Positions 27,538 to 37,045 of a stretch of DNA of 64,000 nt are shown piece by piece. The notes beneath the pieces are model-generated. The model was not told the origin of the DNA and did not search any database. It saw only the letters and a program-made list of their open reading frames with translations. Every line of letters starts with the position of its first letter. Position 1 is the first letter of the stretch. Origin of the DNA: Streptomyces sp. S4.7 (lineage in GTDB: Bacteria > Actinomycetota > Actinomycetes > Streptomycetales > Streptomycetaceae); contig NZ_CP048397.1 in the NCBI RefSeq assembly GCF_010384365.1, positions 1,612,001 to 1,676,000 of the forward strand, written 5' to 3'. Position numbers and translations under genes: made by a program.

Positions 27538-28353
27538 ATGAGCCAAGAGCAGGCAGCGCGGCAGGAGCCGGAAGCCACCCGCCGCGACAGCGACAGCACG
27601 GAGAGCAGCCGCGCCAACCGGGGCTGGTGGAACCGGAACGCGGACGACTACCAGATCGAGCACGGCACCTTCCTCGGAGACGACCGGTTCGTCTGGGGGC
27701 CCGAGGGCCTGGACGAGGTGGAGGCGGAGCTGCTGGGCCCGCCCGAGTCCCTCAAGGATCTCGACGTCCTGGAGATCGGGGCGGGCGCGGCGCAGTGTTC
27801 GCGGTGGCTGACGAGGCAGGGCGCGCGCCCCGTGGCGCTCGACCTCTCCCACCGGCAGCTCCAGCACGCGCTGCGCATCGGCGACGACGTACCTCTCGTG
27901 GAGGCCGACGCCGGGGCGCTGCCCTTCAGGGACGGCTCCTTCGACCTGGCGTGCTCCGCCTACGGCGCGATTCCCTTCGTCGCCGATCCGGTGCGGGTGT
28001 TCCGCGAGGTACGGCGGGTGCTGCGCCCCGGCGGGCGCTGGGTCTTCTCCGTCACGCACCCGATCCGCTGGGCGTTCCCGGACGAGCCGGGGCCGGAGGG
28101 CCTGTCGGTGGCCTCGTCGTACTTCGACCGCACGCCCTACGTGGAGCAGGACGAGCAGGGGCGCGCGGTGTACGTGGAGCACCACCGGACGGTGGGTGAC
28201 CGGGTACGGGACGTGGTGGCGGGCGGTTTCCGGCTGGTCGACCTGGTGGAGCCGCAGTGGCCGGCCTGGAACACCCAGGAGTGGGGCGGCTGGTCGCCGT
28301 TGCGCGGGAATCTGATCCCGGGGTCGGCGATCTTCGTCTGCGTACGAGACTGA
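27538..28353 (+). CDS. Class I SAM-dependent methyltransferase
   Basis: 271 aa. After a charged start (WWNRNADDYQIEHGTFLGDDRFVWGP, typical of a Streptomyces subgroup), the Rossmann motif LDVLEIGAGAAQCSRWLTRQGARPVALD binds S-adenosylmethionine; later motifs are FDLACSAYGAIPFVADP and LRPGGRWVFSVTHPIRW. The methyl acceptor is unknown. ATG 27538 is the first good start. It reads away from rpsA and its stop lies 4 bp before the HrpB start, so the two are likely co-transcribed. Confidence 0.88.
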   Translation: MSQEQAARQEPEATRRDSDSTESSRANRGWWNRNADDYQIEHGTFLGDDRFVWGPEGLDEVEAELLGPPESLKDLDVLEIGAGAAQCSRWLTRQGARPVALDLSHRQLQHALRIGDDVPLVEADAGALPFRDGSFDLACSAYGAIPFVADPVRVFREVRRVLRPGGRWVFSVTHPIRWAFPDEPGPEGLSVASSYFDRTPYVEQDEQGRAVYVEHHRTVGDRVRDVVAGGFRLVDLVEPQWPAWNTQEWGGWSPLRGNLIPGSAIFVCVRD

Positions 28354-28357
28354 GGGT

Positions 28358-31222
28358 GTGATCCGCGACGACGTCCTCGGCAGTCTGCCCGTCCGTACCG
28401 CCCTGCCCGCGCTGGAGGCGGCCCTCGACGGGCCGGGGTGCGCCGTGCTGTGCGCGCCGCCCGGCACGGGCAAGACGACGCTGGTCCCGCTGGTGCTGGC
28501 CGGGCTCGCAGGGCTCGACGGGGGCGCGCGGGGACCGCGGCGGCGGGTGATCGTCGCCGAGCCGCGCCGGATCGCCGCACGCGCGGCGGCCCGGCGCATG
28601 GCGTGGCTGCTGGGCGAGCGGGTCGGCGCCAGCGTCGGCTTCACGGTGCGCGGGGAGCGCGTGGTGGGGCGCGAGACGGTGGTGGAGGTGGTGACCACCG
28701 GGGTGCTGCTCCAGCGGCTCCAGCGCGACCAGGAACTCGGCGGCGTCGACGTGGTGATCATCGACGAGTGCCACGAGCGGCACCTGGACGCGGACACGGT
28801 GGCGGCCTTCCTGCTGGACGTACGGGCCACGCTCCGTCCCGAGCTGCGGCTGGTGGCCGCGTCCGCGACGACCGACGCCGAGGGGTGGGCGCGACTGCTG
28901 GGGGACGCGCCCGTGGTGGAGGCGCGGGGAGTGACGCATCCTTTGGAGGTCGTGTGGGCGCCGCCGCTCCGGCCGGTGCGTCCCCCGCACGGGATGCGGG
29001 TCGATCCGGCGCTGCTGACACATGTGGCCTCCGTGGTACGCGGGGCGCTGGCCGAGCGCGCGGGCGATGTGCTGGTGTTCCTGCCGGGCGTCGGTGAGAT
29101 CGGCCGTGTGGCGGGGCAGTTGGGCGGCCCCGACGAACTGGGCGCCGAGGTGCTCCAGGTGCACGGCAGGGCGCCGGCGGAGGTGCAGGACGCGGTGCTC
29201 GCGGGGTCGGGGGACGGCAACCGCCGCGTCGTACTGGCGACTTCGGTGGCGGAGTCGAGCCTGACGGTGCCGGGCGTGCGGGTGGTGGTGGACTCGGGGC
29301 TGGCGCGCGAACCGCGTACGGACCACGCACGGGGGCTGAGCGCGCTCACCACGGTGCGCGCCTCGCAGGCGACGGCACGGCAGCGCGGGGGACGGGCGGG
29401 GCGCGAGGCGCCGGGCGCGGTGTACCGGTGCTGGGACCAGGCGCAGGACGCGCGGCTCGCGCGGTTCCCCGCGCCGGAGATCAAGGTCGCCGATCTGGCG
29501 GCGTTCGCCCTCCAGGCGGCGTGCTGGGGCGACCCGGACGCCTCGGGCCTCGCACTGCTCGACGCGCCGCCCGCGGGGGCGCTGGCCGCCGCGCGTGCGG
29601 TACTGACCGCGATCGGCGCGGTGGACGCGGCGGGCCGGGTGACCGGCCGCGGCGTCCGGATGGCCCGCCTCGGCCTGCACCCGCGCCTGGCCCGAGCCCT
29701 GCTCGACGGCGCGGCGGAGGTGGGCGCACGCCGGGCGGCGGAGGTGGTGGCGCTGCTGAGCGAGGAACCACCGAGGGCGTACGGGGACGACCTGTCGTCC
29801 GCCTGGCGCACGGCGAAACGCGGCGGCGACGGTTACGCGGCACGCTGGCGCCAGGAGTCCCGGAGGCTGGCATCGGCCCTGCCGAGGAGCCCGGAGGGGC
29901 GGGGCGGCTCGCACGGGGCCGACGGGGTCGATGCGGCCGGCACCGCAGGCGGCACGGACCGGCACGGCGAGGTCGGCGGAAGGGGCCGTCACGATCGCTC
30001 GGCTCGGGGCGACGGAGCCGGACAGGCCGGGAACGACGGCGGCGCCGGCCGGGCCCGGACCGGAAGTGGTGAGCGGCCACAGGACGGCTCGACCCGGGGC
30101 GGCGCGGCCGTAGGAGACACCCACGCCGGGCGGGACGACACGGTGGGCGAGGCGCCCCGTAGCGGACGGGACGACGGCGCCGTGCAGACCGGGAGCGGAA
30201 GGGGCGAGCGGTCACCCGGCGGTGGAGGCGGCGGGGTGCGTGGTGGGTTGGCCGATGACCTGGTCGTCGGGGTCGTGGCCGCGTACGCGTTTCCCGAGCG
30301 GGTGGCGCGGGCGCGGGGCGCCGGGGCGTTTCTCATGGTCTCCGGGACCGGCGCCGAGTTGGGCGAGGGGTCCGCGCTGCGCGACGCGCCGTGGCTGGCC
30401 GTCGCCGTCGCGGACCGGCCCGCGACGGCCGTATCGGCGCGGGTGCGGCTGGCCGCCGTCATCGACGAGGTCACCGCCCGCACCGCCGCCGCGCATCTGC
30501 TCGTCTCGGGCGAAGAGGTGCGCTGGGAGGACGGTGACGTCGTCGCCAGGGACGTGACGAGGCTCGGCGCGGTCGAACTGTCCACGCGGCCGCTGCGCAA
30601 GCCCGACCCGGCACGCGTGCGTGCGGCCCTGCTGGACGGTCTGCGCCGTGAGGGCCCCGGCGCGCTGCTGCGCTGGACGCGGGACACGGAGGCGCTGCGG
30701 GAGCGACTGGGCTTTCTGCACCGGGCGTTGGGCACCCCGTGGCCGGACGTCTCGGACGGCGCGCTGCTCGACGGCGCGGACGACTGGCTGGAGCCCGAGC
30801 TGTCGAAGGCCCGGCGCCGCGCGGATCTGGCCCGGATCGAGGCGGGCCAGGCGCTGCGGCGCCTGCTGCCGTGGTCCTCGGGCCAGGCGGGGCGGCTGGA
30901 CGAGCTGGCACCCGAGCGCATCGCGGTGCCGAGCGGGTCGCGCGTACGTGTCGACTACGGCGGGGAGCAGCCCGTACTGGCGGTGAGACTGCAGGAGTTG
31001 TTCGGTATGACGGCGACGCCCACGGTCGCGGGGGTGCCGGTGCTGGTCCATCTGCTCTCCCCCGCCGGGCGCCCCGCGGCCGTCACGGCGGACCTGGCGT
31101 CCTTCTGGCGGGACGGCTACCGCGCGGTGCGTGCGGAGCTGCGCGGGCGCTACCCGCGGCACCCGTGGCCGGAGGACCCGACGCAGGCGGTGGCGACGCG
31201 CAGGCTGAACGACCGGCGGTGA
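28358..31222 (+). CDS. hrpB: ATP-dependent helicase HrpB with low-complexity insertion
   Basis: 954 aa, longer than usual HrpB (~810-850). DEAH-type helicase of the HrpA/HrpB group. Motifs: Walker A CAPPGTGKTTLVPLV (~residue 32), EPRRIAARAAA (Ia), IIDECHERHLDADTV (DECH box, ~135), ASATT (III), VLATSVAESSLTVPGVRVVVDSG (V) and RQRGGRAGREAPGAVYRCW (VI). The C-terminal HrpB domain ends in a conserved YPRHPWPEDP motif. Between ~510 and ~628 lies a Gly/Asp/Arg-rich low-complexity insert, encoded at about 29890-30240. GTG 28358 starts it 4 bp after the methyltransferase. A cellular role in RNA processing is likely; it is not essential in other bacteria. Confidence 0.93.
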   Translation: MIRDDVLGSLPVRTALPALEAALDGPGCAVLCAPPGTGKTTLVPLVLAGLAGLDGGARGPRRRVIVAEPRRIAARAAARRMAWLLGERVGASVGFTVRGERVVGRETVVEVVTTGVLLQRLQRDQELGGVDVVIIDECHERHLDADTVAAFLLDVRATLRPELRLVAASATTDAEGWARLLGDAPVVEARGVTHPLEVVWAPPLRPVRPPHGMRVDPALLTHVASVVRGALAERAGDVLVFLPGVGEIGRVAGQLGGPDELGAEVLQVHGRAPAEVQDAVLAGSGDGNRRVVLATSVAESSLTVPGVRVVVDSGLAREPRTDHARGLSALTTVRASQATARQRGGRAGREAPGAVYRCWDQAQDARLARFPAPEIKVADLAAFALQAACWGDPDASGLALLDAPPAGALAAARAVLTAIGAVDAAGRVTGRGVRMARLGLHPRLARALLDGAAEVGARRAAEVVALLSEEPPRAYGDDLSSAWRTAKRGGDGYAARWRQESRRLASALPRSPEGRGGSHGADGVDAAGTAGGTDRHGEVGGRGRHDRSARGDGAGQAGNDGGAGRARTGSGERPQDGSTRGGAAVGDTHAGRDDTVGEAPRSGRDDGAVQTGSGRGERSPGGGGGGVRGGLADDLVVGVVAAYAFPERVARARGAGAFLMVSGTGAELGEGSALRDAPWLAVAVADRPATAVSARVRLAAVIDEVTARTAAAHLLVSGEEVRWEDGDVVARDVTRLGAVELSTRPLRKPDPARVRAALLDGLRREGPGALLRWTRDTEALRERLGFLHRALGTPWPDVSDGALLDGADDWLEPELSKARRRADLARIEAGQALRRLLPWSSGQAGRLDELAPERIAVPSGSRVRVDYGGEQPVLAVRLQELFGMTATPTVAGVPVLVHLLSPAGRPAAVTADLASFWRDGYRAVRAELRGRYPRHPWPEDPTQAVATRRLNDRR

Positions 31223-31232
31223 GACATCGAGA

Positions 31233-31268
31233 GCGCCGCTCTCCCCACCGTGCGGGGGAGAGCGGCGC
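31233..31268. terminator. Bidirectional hairpin terminator
   Basis: A perfect 14-bp stem (GCGCCGCTCTCCCC at 31233-31246, complement at 31255-31268) with an 8-nt loop lies between the convergent hrpB and the lytic transglycosylase gene. Confidence 0.85.
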
Positions 31269-31289
31269 GCTCGGAGGACCGGACACCCG

Positions 31290-32963
31290 CTAGGCCGGGG
31301 CCGCCACCTTCAGTTCGATCGTGACCTTCGCTCCGCCCGCCGTCTCGATCTGGAGCAGGAACGTGCCGGTCGCGTCGTCCGCGAAGATCTTCGGGAGTAC
31401 GAGTACACCCTGGTCGTTCGTCTTCAGACCCGTCAGGGAACGGAGCGGCCGGCCGTCCGCGTCCTTGAAGTGCGGGCCCTTGTCGGCCGGCGACGCGTCG
31501 GCGGCCGACTTGATCATGGTGGCCTTGACCGCCACACCGCGGGCGATCTCACCCTTGTTGGTGGCCTTGACCTCCACGGAGTCCGCGAACTCCGTGCCCG
31601 GCGCCGCCGTCAGCTCCTTGTCGCCGGTCCTGACGACCTCGTCCGCCTGGCGCTCGGTGACCGTCGCCGTGAAGTCGACGGCCGGGACCGTACGGCTCAC
31701 GACACTGGCCCGCACCGTGAACTCGCCGGTCTTCTCGCCCGCCTGGAGCGCGGGCGCCGCGGCAGTGCCGTCGCTGCCGCTCGTGACGACCGCCTTCTTG
31801 CCGCCGCCCGCGAACTTCGCGTCCGTGTCGCCGACGATCAGGAACTGCACCGCCACCTTGCCGACGGCCTTGCCCTTGGCGTCCTCGCCGCGCACGGTGA
31901 CGCGCTCCGCGAACGCTTCGCCGGCCGTGGCGAAGAGGTTGCCGGTGCCCGCGTTCTCCAGCCGCTGGACGGTCGGCGCCGGAGTGGTGGGCGGCGGCGT
32001 CGTCGGGGGCTTCGGAGGGTCGGAGGGCTTCGGGGGCTTGGGCGACTGCGAGTCGCCCGGCTCCGGCGGCTTCGGGGTCGGCGTCGGGCTCGCCGAGCTG
32101 CCGGGCGTCGGGCCGGCCGAGCTGCCGGGGCCGCCCGGGTGCAGCGGACCGGGGCCCGAGGGCAGCACGCCCGTGCCGTCCGGCACCTCGTGGCTGCCGC
32201 GCTTGTAGTACTCCAGCCAGGACAGGACGGTCGCCAGATACTCCCGCGAGCGGTTGTAACTGAGTATCGCCTGGTCGAGATTGGCCTTCACCGACAGGTC
32301 GCGATTATTGGCGCAAAGATAGCGACCGGCGGCCAGCGCCGCGTCGAAGATGTTGTTCGGGTCCTTGCGGCCGTCGCTGTTGGCGTCCTGACCCCAGGTC
32401 GCCCAGGTGGACGGGATGAACTGCATCGGGCCCACGGCACGGTCATGGGTCTTGTCGCCGTCGTACGCGCCGTTGTCGGTGTCGGAGATGTTGGCGAAGC
32501 CGACACCGTTCAGCACCGGGCCGAGGATCGGCGAGAGGGTGGTGCCGTTGTCGTCGACCCGGCCGCCACGCGCCTGGCCCGACTCGACCTTGCCGATCGC
32601 GGCGAGGAGCTGCCACGGGAGATTGCAGCCGGGGTTGCTGCTCGCGATGGTCTGTTCGGCCTGCTTGTACGCGGCCAGCACCGAGGCGGGAATGCCCGCT
32701 TCCGCTTCACCCGTGCCCGGCAGATCTATCGAAGTGCCGGGCTTGTCGGGGGTGTTCAGCGGCGGGAGGTCCGTGTGGTACGACGAGTCACCGGAGGCCG
32801 AGCCCTCGTCGGGCACGCTCGATCCGGACGCCTGCTTTCCGCTGTCACCACCGCCGGAGACTATCGCGGGGGCCTGTGAGGCGGAGAGTGCGGCGACCGC
32901 CAGCGCGGCGACCGCTGTGGTGGTCGCCCCTCTGCGGAGCCGACGGCCGAATTGCGCTGCCAT
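31290..32963 (-). CDS. Secreted lytic transglycosylase with C-terminal beta domains
   Basis: 557 aa. Signal peptide (TTTAVAALAVAALSASQAPA), a Ser/Gly-rich spacer, then an SLT/MltB-like domain at residues ~90-260. It includes WQLLAAIGKVESGQARGG (catalytic Glu), AVGPMQFIPSTWATWG and DPNNIFDAALAAGRYLC. A Pro/Ser/Lys-rich linker of ~60 residues (PKPPEPGDSQ repeats) leads to ~220 residues of Ig-like beta domains, probably a wall-binding or spacer module. It cleaves peptidoglycan with 1,6-anhydro product formation. ATG 32963 follows GGGAGGGA. The ~290 bp upstream contain no gene that I can support. Confidence 0.9.
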   Translation of the reverse strand: MAAQFGRRLRRGATTTAVAALAVAALSASQAPAIVSGGGDSGKQASGSSVPDEGSASGDSSYHTDLPPLNTPDKPGTSIDLPGTGEAEAGIPASVLAAYKQAEQTIASSNPGCNLPWQLLAAIGKVESGQARGGRVDDNGTTLSPILGPVLNGVGFANISDTDNGAYDGDKTHDRAVGPMQFIPSTWATWGQDANSDGRKDPNNIFDAALAAGRYLCANNRDLSVKANLDQAILSYNRSREYLATVLSWLEYYKRGSHEVPDGTGVLPSGPGPLHPGGPGSSAGPTPGSSASPTPTPKPPEPGDSQSPKPPKPSDPPKPPTTPPPTTPAPTVQRLENAGTGNLFATAGEAFAERVTVRGEDAKGKAVGKVAVQFLIVGDTDAKFAGGGKKAVVTSGSDGTAAAPALQAGEKTGEFTVRASVVSRTVPAVDFTATVTERQADEVVRTGDKELTAAPGTEFADSVEVKATNKGEIARGVAVKATMIKSAADASPADKGPHFKDADGRPLRSLTGLKTNDQGVLVLPKIFADDATGTFLLQIETAGGAKVTIELKVAAPA

Positions 32964-33251
32964 ACGTCTGGTCCCTCCCGGTGAACGGCTGTTCGCGCTC
33001 CCCAGCGCGAGGACTCAGGCGACCCTACGGCAACTCCCTGTGTACGCACACGGGTCCGTGACCGCTTTTCACCGGTTCGCCACCTCCCGGCCTCCCGCGG
33101 GCAGAACCGGTGGCCGGGAACCGACGTCTTTCATGACGTCCTTCATACTGGCTCCCGGTTCCGACCGACCTCTTCCGCCTCCTGCTGACTGCGTGCCAGG
33201 TGGGCGTGGCCCCTGCCCGATCGAACGACCACCCGCCCCGGGGAGACCACC

Positions 33252-34142
33252 TTGCCTTTCACGCTGAGCCATGCCGCCGCGGTGCTGCCGGGCATCAGGA
33301 GGGACGGCACGTCGCGCGGGCCCCTGCTCGCCTCCGCGCTCGTCGCCGGATCGATGGCACCCGACATGACGTACTTCGCCGCGACCGCCGTACCGGCCGC
33401 GATGGAGTTCGGCGACGTGACTCACGGCCCGCTGGGGCTGTTCACCGTCGATGTCGCCATCGCGGCGGCCCTCGTGGGCCTCTGGCTGATGCTGCGTGAG
33501 CCGCTGCTCGCGCTGCTGCCCGCCAACTGGCAGGGGAGGGCGCACACCTTCGTACGAGGACCGGACCGGCGCGGCGGCCGGCCGGCGGCGCTCGCCGCGC
33601 GCTTCTACCTCTCCGCGGTGCTCGGCGCGTCGACCCATGTGCTGTGGGACGCGTTCACGCACTTCGACCGGTGGGGCACCCGGATGGTGCCCGCGCTGCG
33701 GGACGAGGTCGCGGGCTTCCCCATGTACACGTACACGCAGTACGGCAGTTCTGCCGTGGCCCTGGTGGTGCTCGGCTGGTTCACGGTCAGCGCGCTGCGC
33801 CGGCTGCCGCGGGCACCCGCGCCCGCGTCGGTGCCCGTGCTGCCTCGGCGCGAGCGCGCGCTGGCGCACGTGCTGCTCGCGGCGTGCGTACTGCTGGGCA
33901 CGGCCCACCGGTTCACCCGGTGGTACGCCTACCACGGGCAGGTGTCGACGCCGTTGGACGTCATCCCGACCCTCTGCTTCGGCGCGGGGTCGGGGCTCGC
34001 GCTGGGACTGGTGCTGTACGGCGCGGGCATGCGGCTGCGTGGCGCCCGTACGGTGACCGGTTCGCCCGCGAGTGCCGGACGGGCCGCGGACACGGCCGGT
34101 CCGGCACTCGAGGAGACGACACGCGGCCCGTCCGGCGACTGA
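33252..34142 (+). CDS. DUF4184-family membrane protein
   Basis: 296 aa. It begins MPFTLSHAAAVLPGIRRDG and keeps the family's His/Asp residues in the second segment (GSMAPDMTYFA). About six hydrophobic helices are visible and TYLSAVLGASTHVLWDAFTHFDRWG carries a further His/Asp cluster. The function is unknown; the pattern resembles integral metal-dependent hydrolases, which is an inference. The TTG at 33252 follows GGGGAGACC. It converges with polA. Confidence 0.85.
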   Translation: MPFTLSHAAAVLPGIRRDGTSRGPLLASALVAGSMAPDMTYFAATAVPAAMEFGDVTHGPLGLFTVDVAIAAALVGLWLMLREPLLALLPANWQGRAHTFVRGPDRRGGRPAALAARFYLSAVLGASTHVLWDAFTHFDRWGTRMVPALRDEVAGFPMYTYTQYGSSAVALVVLGWFTVSALRRLPRAPAPASVPVLPRRERALAHVLLAACVLLGTAHRFTRWYAYHGQVSTPLDVIPTLCFGAGSGLALGLVLYGAGMRLRGARTVTGSPASAGRAADTAGPALEETTRGPSGD

Positions 34143-34158
34143 GGCCGGTGCACGGACC

Positions 34159-34184
34159 CGGTCGGGGCACGGGTGCCCCGACCG
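34159..34184. terminator. Inverted repeat between DUF4184 gene and polA
   Basis: CGGTCGGGGCAC (34159-34170) and its exact complement (34173-34184) form a 12-bp palindrome, just after polA's stop on the minus strand. The inner base pairs cannot all form in a hairpin, but a stem of about 9 bp can. Confidence 0.65.
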
Positions 34185-34187
34185 CCG

Positions 34188-36899
34188 TCAGTGCGCGGCC
34201 GAGTCCCAGTCCGGGCCCACGCCCACCGAGATGTCCAGCGGCGCCCGCAGCTCGGTCGCCGCGGCCATCTCGCGGATCACCAGCTCCTCCACCCGCTCCC
34301 GCTCGCCGGGGGCGATCTCCAGCACGATTTCGTCGTGGACCTGGAGCAGCATGCGTGACGTCAGCCCCGCGTCGGTCAGCGCCTTGTCGACGCGGAGCAT
34401 CGCGACCTTGACGATGTCGGCTGCGGTGCCCTGGATCGGGGCGTTGAGCGCCATCCGCTCGGCCATCTCGCGGCGCTGGCGGTTGTCGCTGTTGAGGTCC
34501 GGGAGGTAGCGGCGGCGGCCGAGCATCGTCTCCGTGTAGCCCGTGGCCCTGGCCTCCTCGACCGCCCGCTGGAGATAGTCCCGCACGCCGCCGAAGCGCT
34601 CGAAGAACGTGTCCATCAGGCCGCGCGCCTCCGCCGCCTCGATGTTCAGCTGCTGGGAGAGGCCGAACGCCGAGAGCCCGTACGCCAGTCCGTACGACAT
34701 CGCCTTGATCTTGCGGCGCATGTCCGCGGTGACCGCCGCGCGCTCCACACCGAACACCTGGGAGGCGACGGTGGTGTGCAGGTCCTCGCCGGAGGTGAAC
34801 GCCTCGATCAGGCCCGCGTCCTCGGACAGATGAGCCATGACGCGCAGCTCGATCTGGCTGTAGTCGGCGGTCATCAGCGACTCGTAGCCCTCGCCGACGA
34901 CGAAACCGCGGCGGATCGCGCGGCCCTCGTCGGTGCGCACCGGCACGTTCTGCAGATTGGGGTCGGTGGACGAGAGCCGGCCGGTGGCCGCCACCGTCTG
35001 GCTGAAGGTGGTGTGGATACGGCCGTCGGCCGCGATCATCTTGACCAGGCCCTCGACGGTGACGCGGAGCCTGGCCTGCTCACGGTGGCGCAGCATCAGG
35101 ACCGGCAGCTCGTGCTCGGTCTGCGCGGCGAGCCAGGCGAGCGCGTCGGCGTCCGTCGTGTAACCGGTCTTGGTCTTCTTCGTCTTGGGCAGGCCCAGCT
35201 CGCCGAAGAGGACCTCCTGGAGCTGCTTGGGCGAACCGAGGTTGAACTCGTGGCCGACCGCGGCGTGCGCCTCCTTCACCGCCTGCTGGACGGCGGCGGC
35301 GAACTGCTCCTCCAGGGCGACCAGATGGGGCCGGTCGGCCCAGATGCCGTTGCGCTCCAGCTTGGCGAGCAGCGCGGAGGTGGGCAGCTCGATGTCCTGG
35401 AGCAGCCCGGTGGCCCCGACCTCCTCCAGCCGCCCGGTGAAGGCCTCGCCGAGGTCGAGGATCGCGCGCGCCTGGGTCATCAGCGCGTCCGCCTCGGCCT
35501 GGTCGTCGCTGCCGAAGGCGAGCTGTCCGTCGGCGGCGCCTGCCGGGGCCAGTTCACGTCCGAGGTATTCGACGGCGAGCGCGTCGAGCGCGAAGGAACG
35601 CCGACCGGGCTTGACCAGATACGCGGCGAGCGCGGTGTCCATGGTCACGCCGCCGACCTGCCAGCCGTGCTCGGGGGCGACCCGCATGGCGCTCTTGGCG
35701 TTGTGCAGGACCTTGGGGCGGTCCGCCGCGGCGAGCCAGGTACCGAAGGCCTTCTCGTCGGCCTCGTCGAGTTGTGTGGTGTCGAACCAGGCGGCGGCGC
35801 CGTCGGCGGCGGCCAGCGCGACCTCGTTGATGCTGCCCGTGCCGAGCGCCCAGGTGTCGACCAGGGCGACGCCCAGCGGCTCGTCGCCGTGCTCGGCCAG
35901 CCAGGGGGCGAGCTCGCCCGAGGCGAGGACCTTGCCGTCGAGTTCGACGCCCGCCGCGGGGGCCGGGGCCTCGTCCTCCACGGCTCCCGGGTCCACGGCG
36001 AGCAGCCGCTCGCGCAGGCTCGGATTGCGGATCTCCAGCACTTCGAGGAAACCGGCGACGGCCGTCCGGTCGTACGGGGCGCGCTCCAGGTCCTGCGGGC
36101 TCTTCGCCAGCTCGACGGTGCGCACCAGCTCGGTGAGATGGCGGTTGAGCGTCACCGAGGGCAGGTGGTCGCGGAGATTCTGCCCGACCTTGCCCTTCAC
36201 CTCGTCGGCCCGCTCGACCAGGTCGGCGAAGGAACCGAACTGATTGATCCACTTCGCGGCCGTCTTCTCGCCGACGCCGGGGATGCCCGGCAGGTTGTCC
36301 GACGGGTCGCCGCGCAGAGCGGCGAAGTCCGGATACTGCGCGGGCGTCAGCCCGTACTTCTCGTGGACCTTCTCCGGGGTGAAGCGGGTCAGCTCGGAGA
36401 CGCCCTTGGTGGGATACAGCACCGTGGTGTGCTCGGTGATGAGCTGGAAGGAGTCCCGGTCGCCGGTGACGATGAGGACCTCGAAGCCGGCTTCCTCGGC
36501 CTGGGTGGCGAGGGTGGCGATGACGTCGTCCGCCTCGAAGCCCTCGATCGCGAACCGGTGCGCGTGCATCGCGTCGAGCAGCTCACCGATCAGCTCGACC
36601 TGGCCCTTGAACTCGTCGGGCGTCTTGGAGCGGTTCGCCTTGTACTCGGGGAACTCCTCCGAGCGCCATGTCTTGCGCGACACGTCGAAGGCCACCGCGA
36701 AGTGCGTGGGCGCCTCGTCACGCAGGGTGTTCGCCAGCATCGACGCGAAGCCGTAGACGGCGTTGGTCGGCTGCCCGGAGCTGGTGGTGAAATTCTCCGC
36801 GGGCAGCGCGAAGAACGCCCGGTACGCCAGGGAGTGCCCGTCCATGAGGAGCAGGCGAGGACGGTTGTCTGCGGTCTTCTTCGACGCTTTCTCAGCCAC
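34188..36899 (-). CDS. polA: DNA polymerase I
   Basis: 903 aa. The N-terminal ~290 residues are the 5'-3' nuclease (LLLMDGHSLAYRAFFALPAEN, GFEADDVIATLA, TGDRDSFQL, GDPSDNLPGIPGVGEKTA). The 3'-5' proofreading domain (about 310-490) lacks the DxE metal site: where E. coli has DTET, this reads LVDTWALGTGS. The polymerase domain has motif A LMTADYSQIELRVMAHLS, the O-helix RRKIKAMSYGLAYGLSAFG and motif C LLQVHDEIVLEI. It fills gaps and matures Okazaki fragments. GTG 36899 begins VAEKASKK; frame extension upstream is non-coding. Divergent from the oxidoreductase gene over 146 bp. Confidence 0.97.
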   Translation of the reverse strand: MAEKASKKTADNRPRLLLMDGHSLAYRAFFALPAENFTTSSGQPTNAVYGFASMLANTLRDEAPTHFAVAFDVSRKTWRSEEFPEYKANRSKTPDEFKGQVELIGELLDAMHAHRFAIEGFEADDVIATLATQAEEAGFEVLIVTGDRDSFQLITEHTTVLYPTKGVSELTRFTPEKVHEKYGLTPAQYPDFAALRGDPSDNLPGIPGVGEKTAAKWINQFGSFADLVERADEVKGKVGQNLRDHLPSVTLNRHLTELVRTVELAKSPQDLERAPYDRTAVAGFLEVLEIRNPSLRERLLAVDPGAVEDEAPAPAAGVELDGKVLASGELAPWLAEHGDEPLGVALVDTWALGTGSINEVALAAADGAAAWFDTTQLDEADEKAFGTWLAAADRPKVLHNAKSAMRVAPEHGWQVGGVTMDTALAAYLVKPGRRSFALDALAVEYLGRELAPAGAADGQLAFGSDDQAEADALMTQARAILDLGEAFTGRLEEVGATGLLQDIELPTSALLAKLERNGIWADRPHLVALEEQFAAAVQQAVKEAHAAVGHEFNLGSPKQLQEVLFGELGLPKTKKTKTGYTTDADALAWLAAQTEHELPVLMLRHREQARLRVTVEGLVKMIAADGRIHTTFSQTVAATGRLSSTDPNLQNVPVRTDEGRAIRRGFVVGEGYESLMTADYSQIELRVMAHLSEDAGLIEAFTSGEDLHTTVASQVFGVERAAVTADMRRKIKAMSYGLAYGLSAFGLSQQLNIEAAEARGLMDTFFERFGGVRDYLQRAVEEARATGYTETMLGRRRYLPDLNSDNRQRREMAERMALNAPIQGTAADIVKVAMLRVDKALTDAGLTSRMLLQVHDEIVLEIAPGERERVEELVIREMAAATELRAPLDISVGVGPDWDSAAH

Positions 36900-37045
36900 G
36901 TACCCGATCCTGCCACGCCCCACTGACAATCCTGACCGGCGCACTGCGCCCCGACGGGCGCCCGGCGGTGCGTGGCAGGATCGAGGGACAGGACAGCAAC
37001 AGCACGCGCGGGAGGAGTCCCGGCGTACGAACTTGGGAGAGCGTG

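Noticed and set aside
30000..30200. Separate gene in the HrpB insert
   Set aside because: No start, ribosome binding site or domain; it stays in the HrpB frame and is low complexity.
32964..33060. c-di-AMP (ydaO) riboswitch before the lytic transglycosylase
   Set aside because: The region has GAGTCCTCG-like and GTAGGG pieces but lacks the conserved GGGGGAACC core and is too short.
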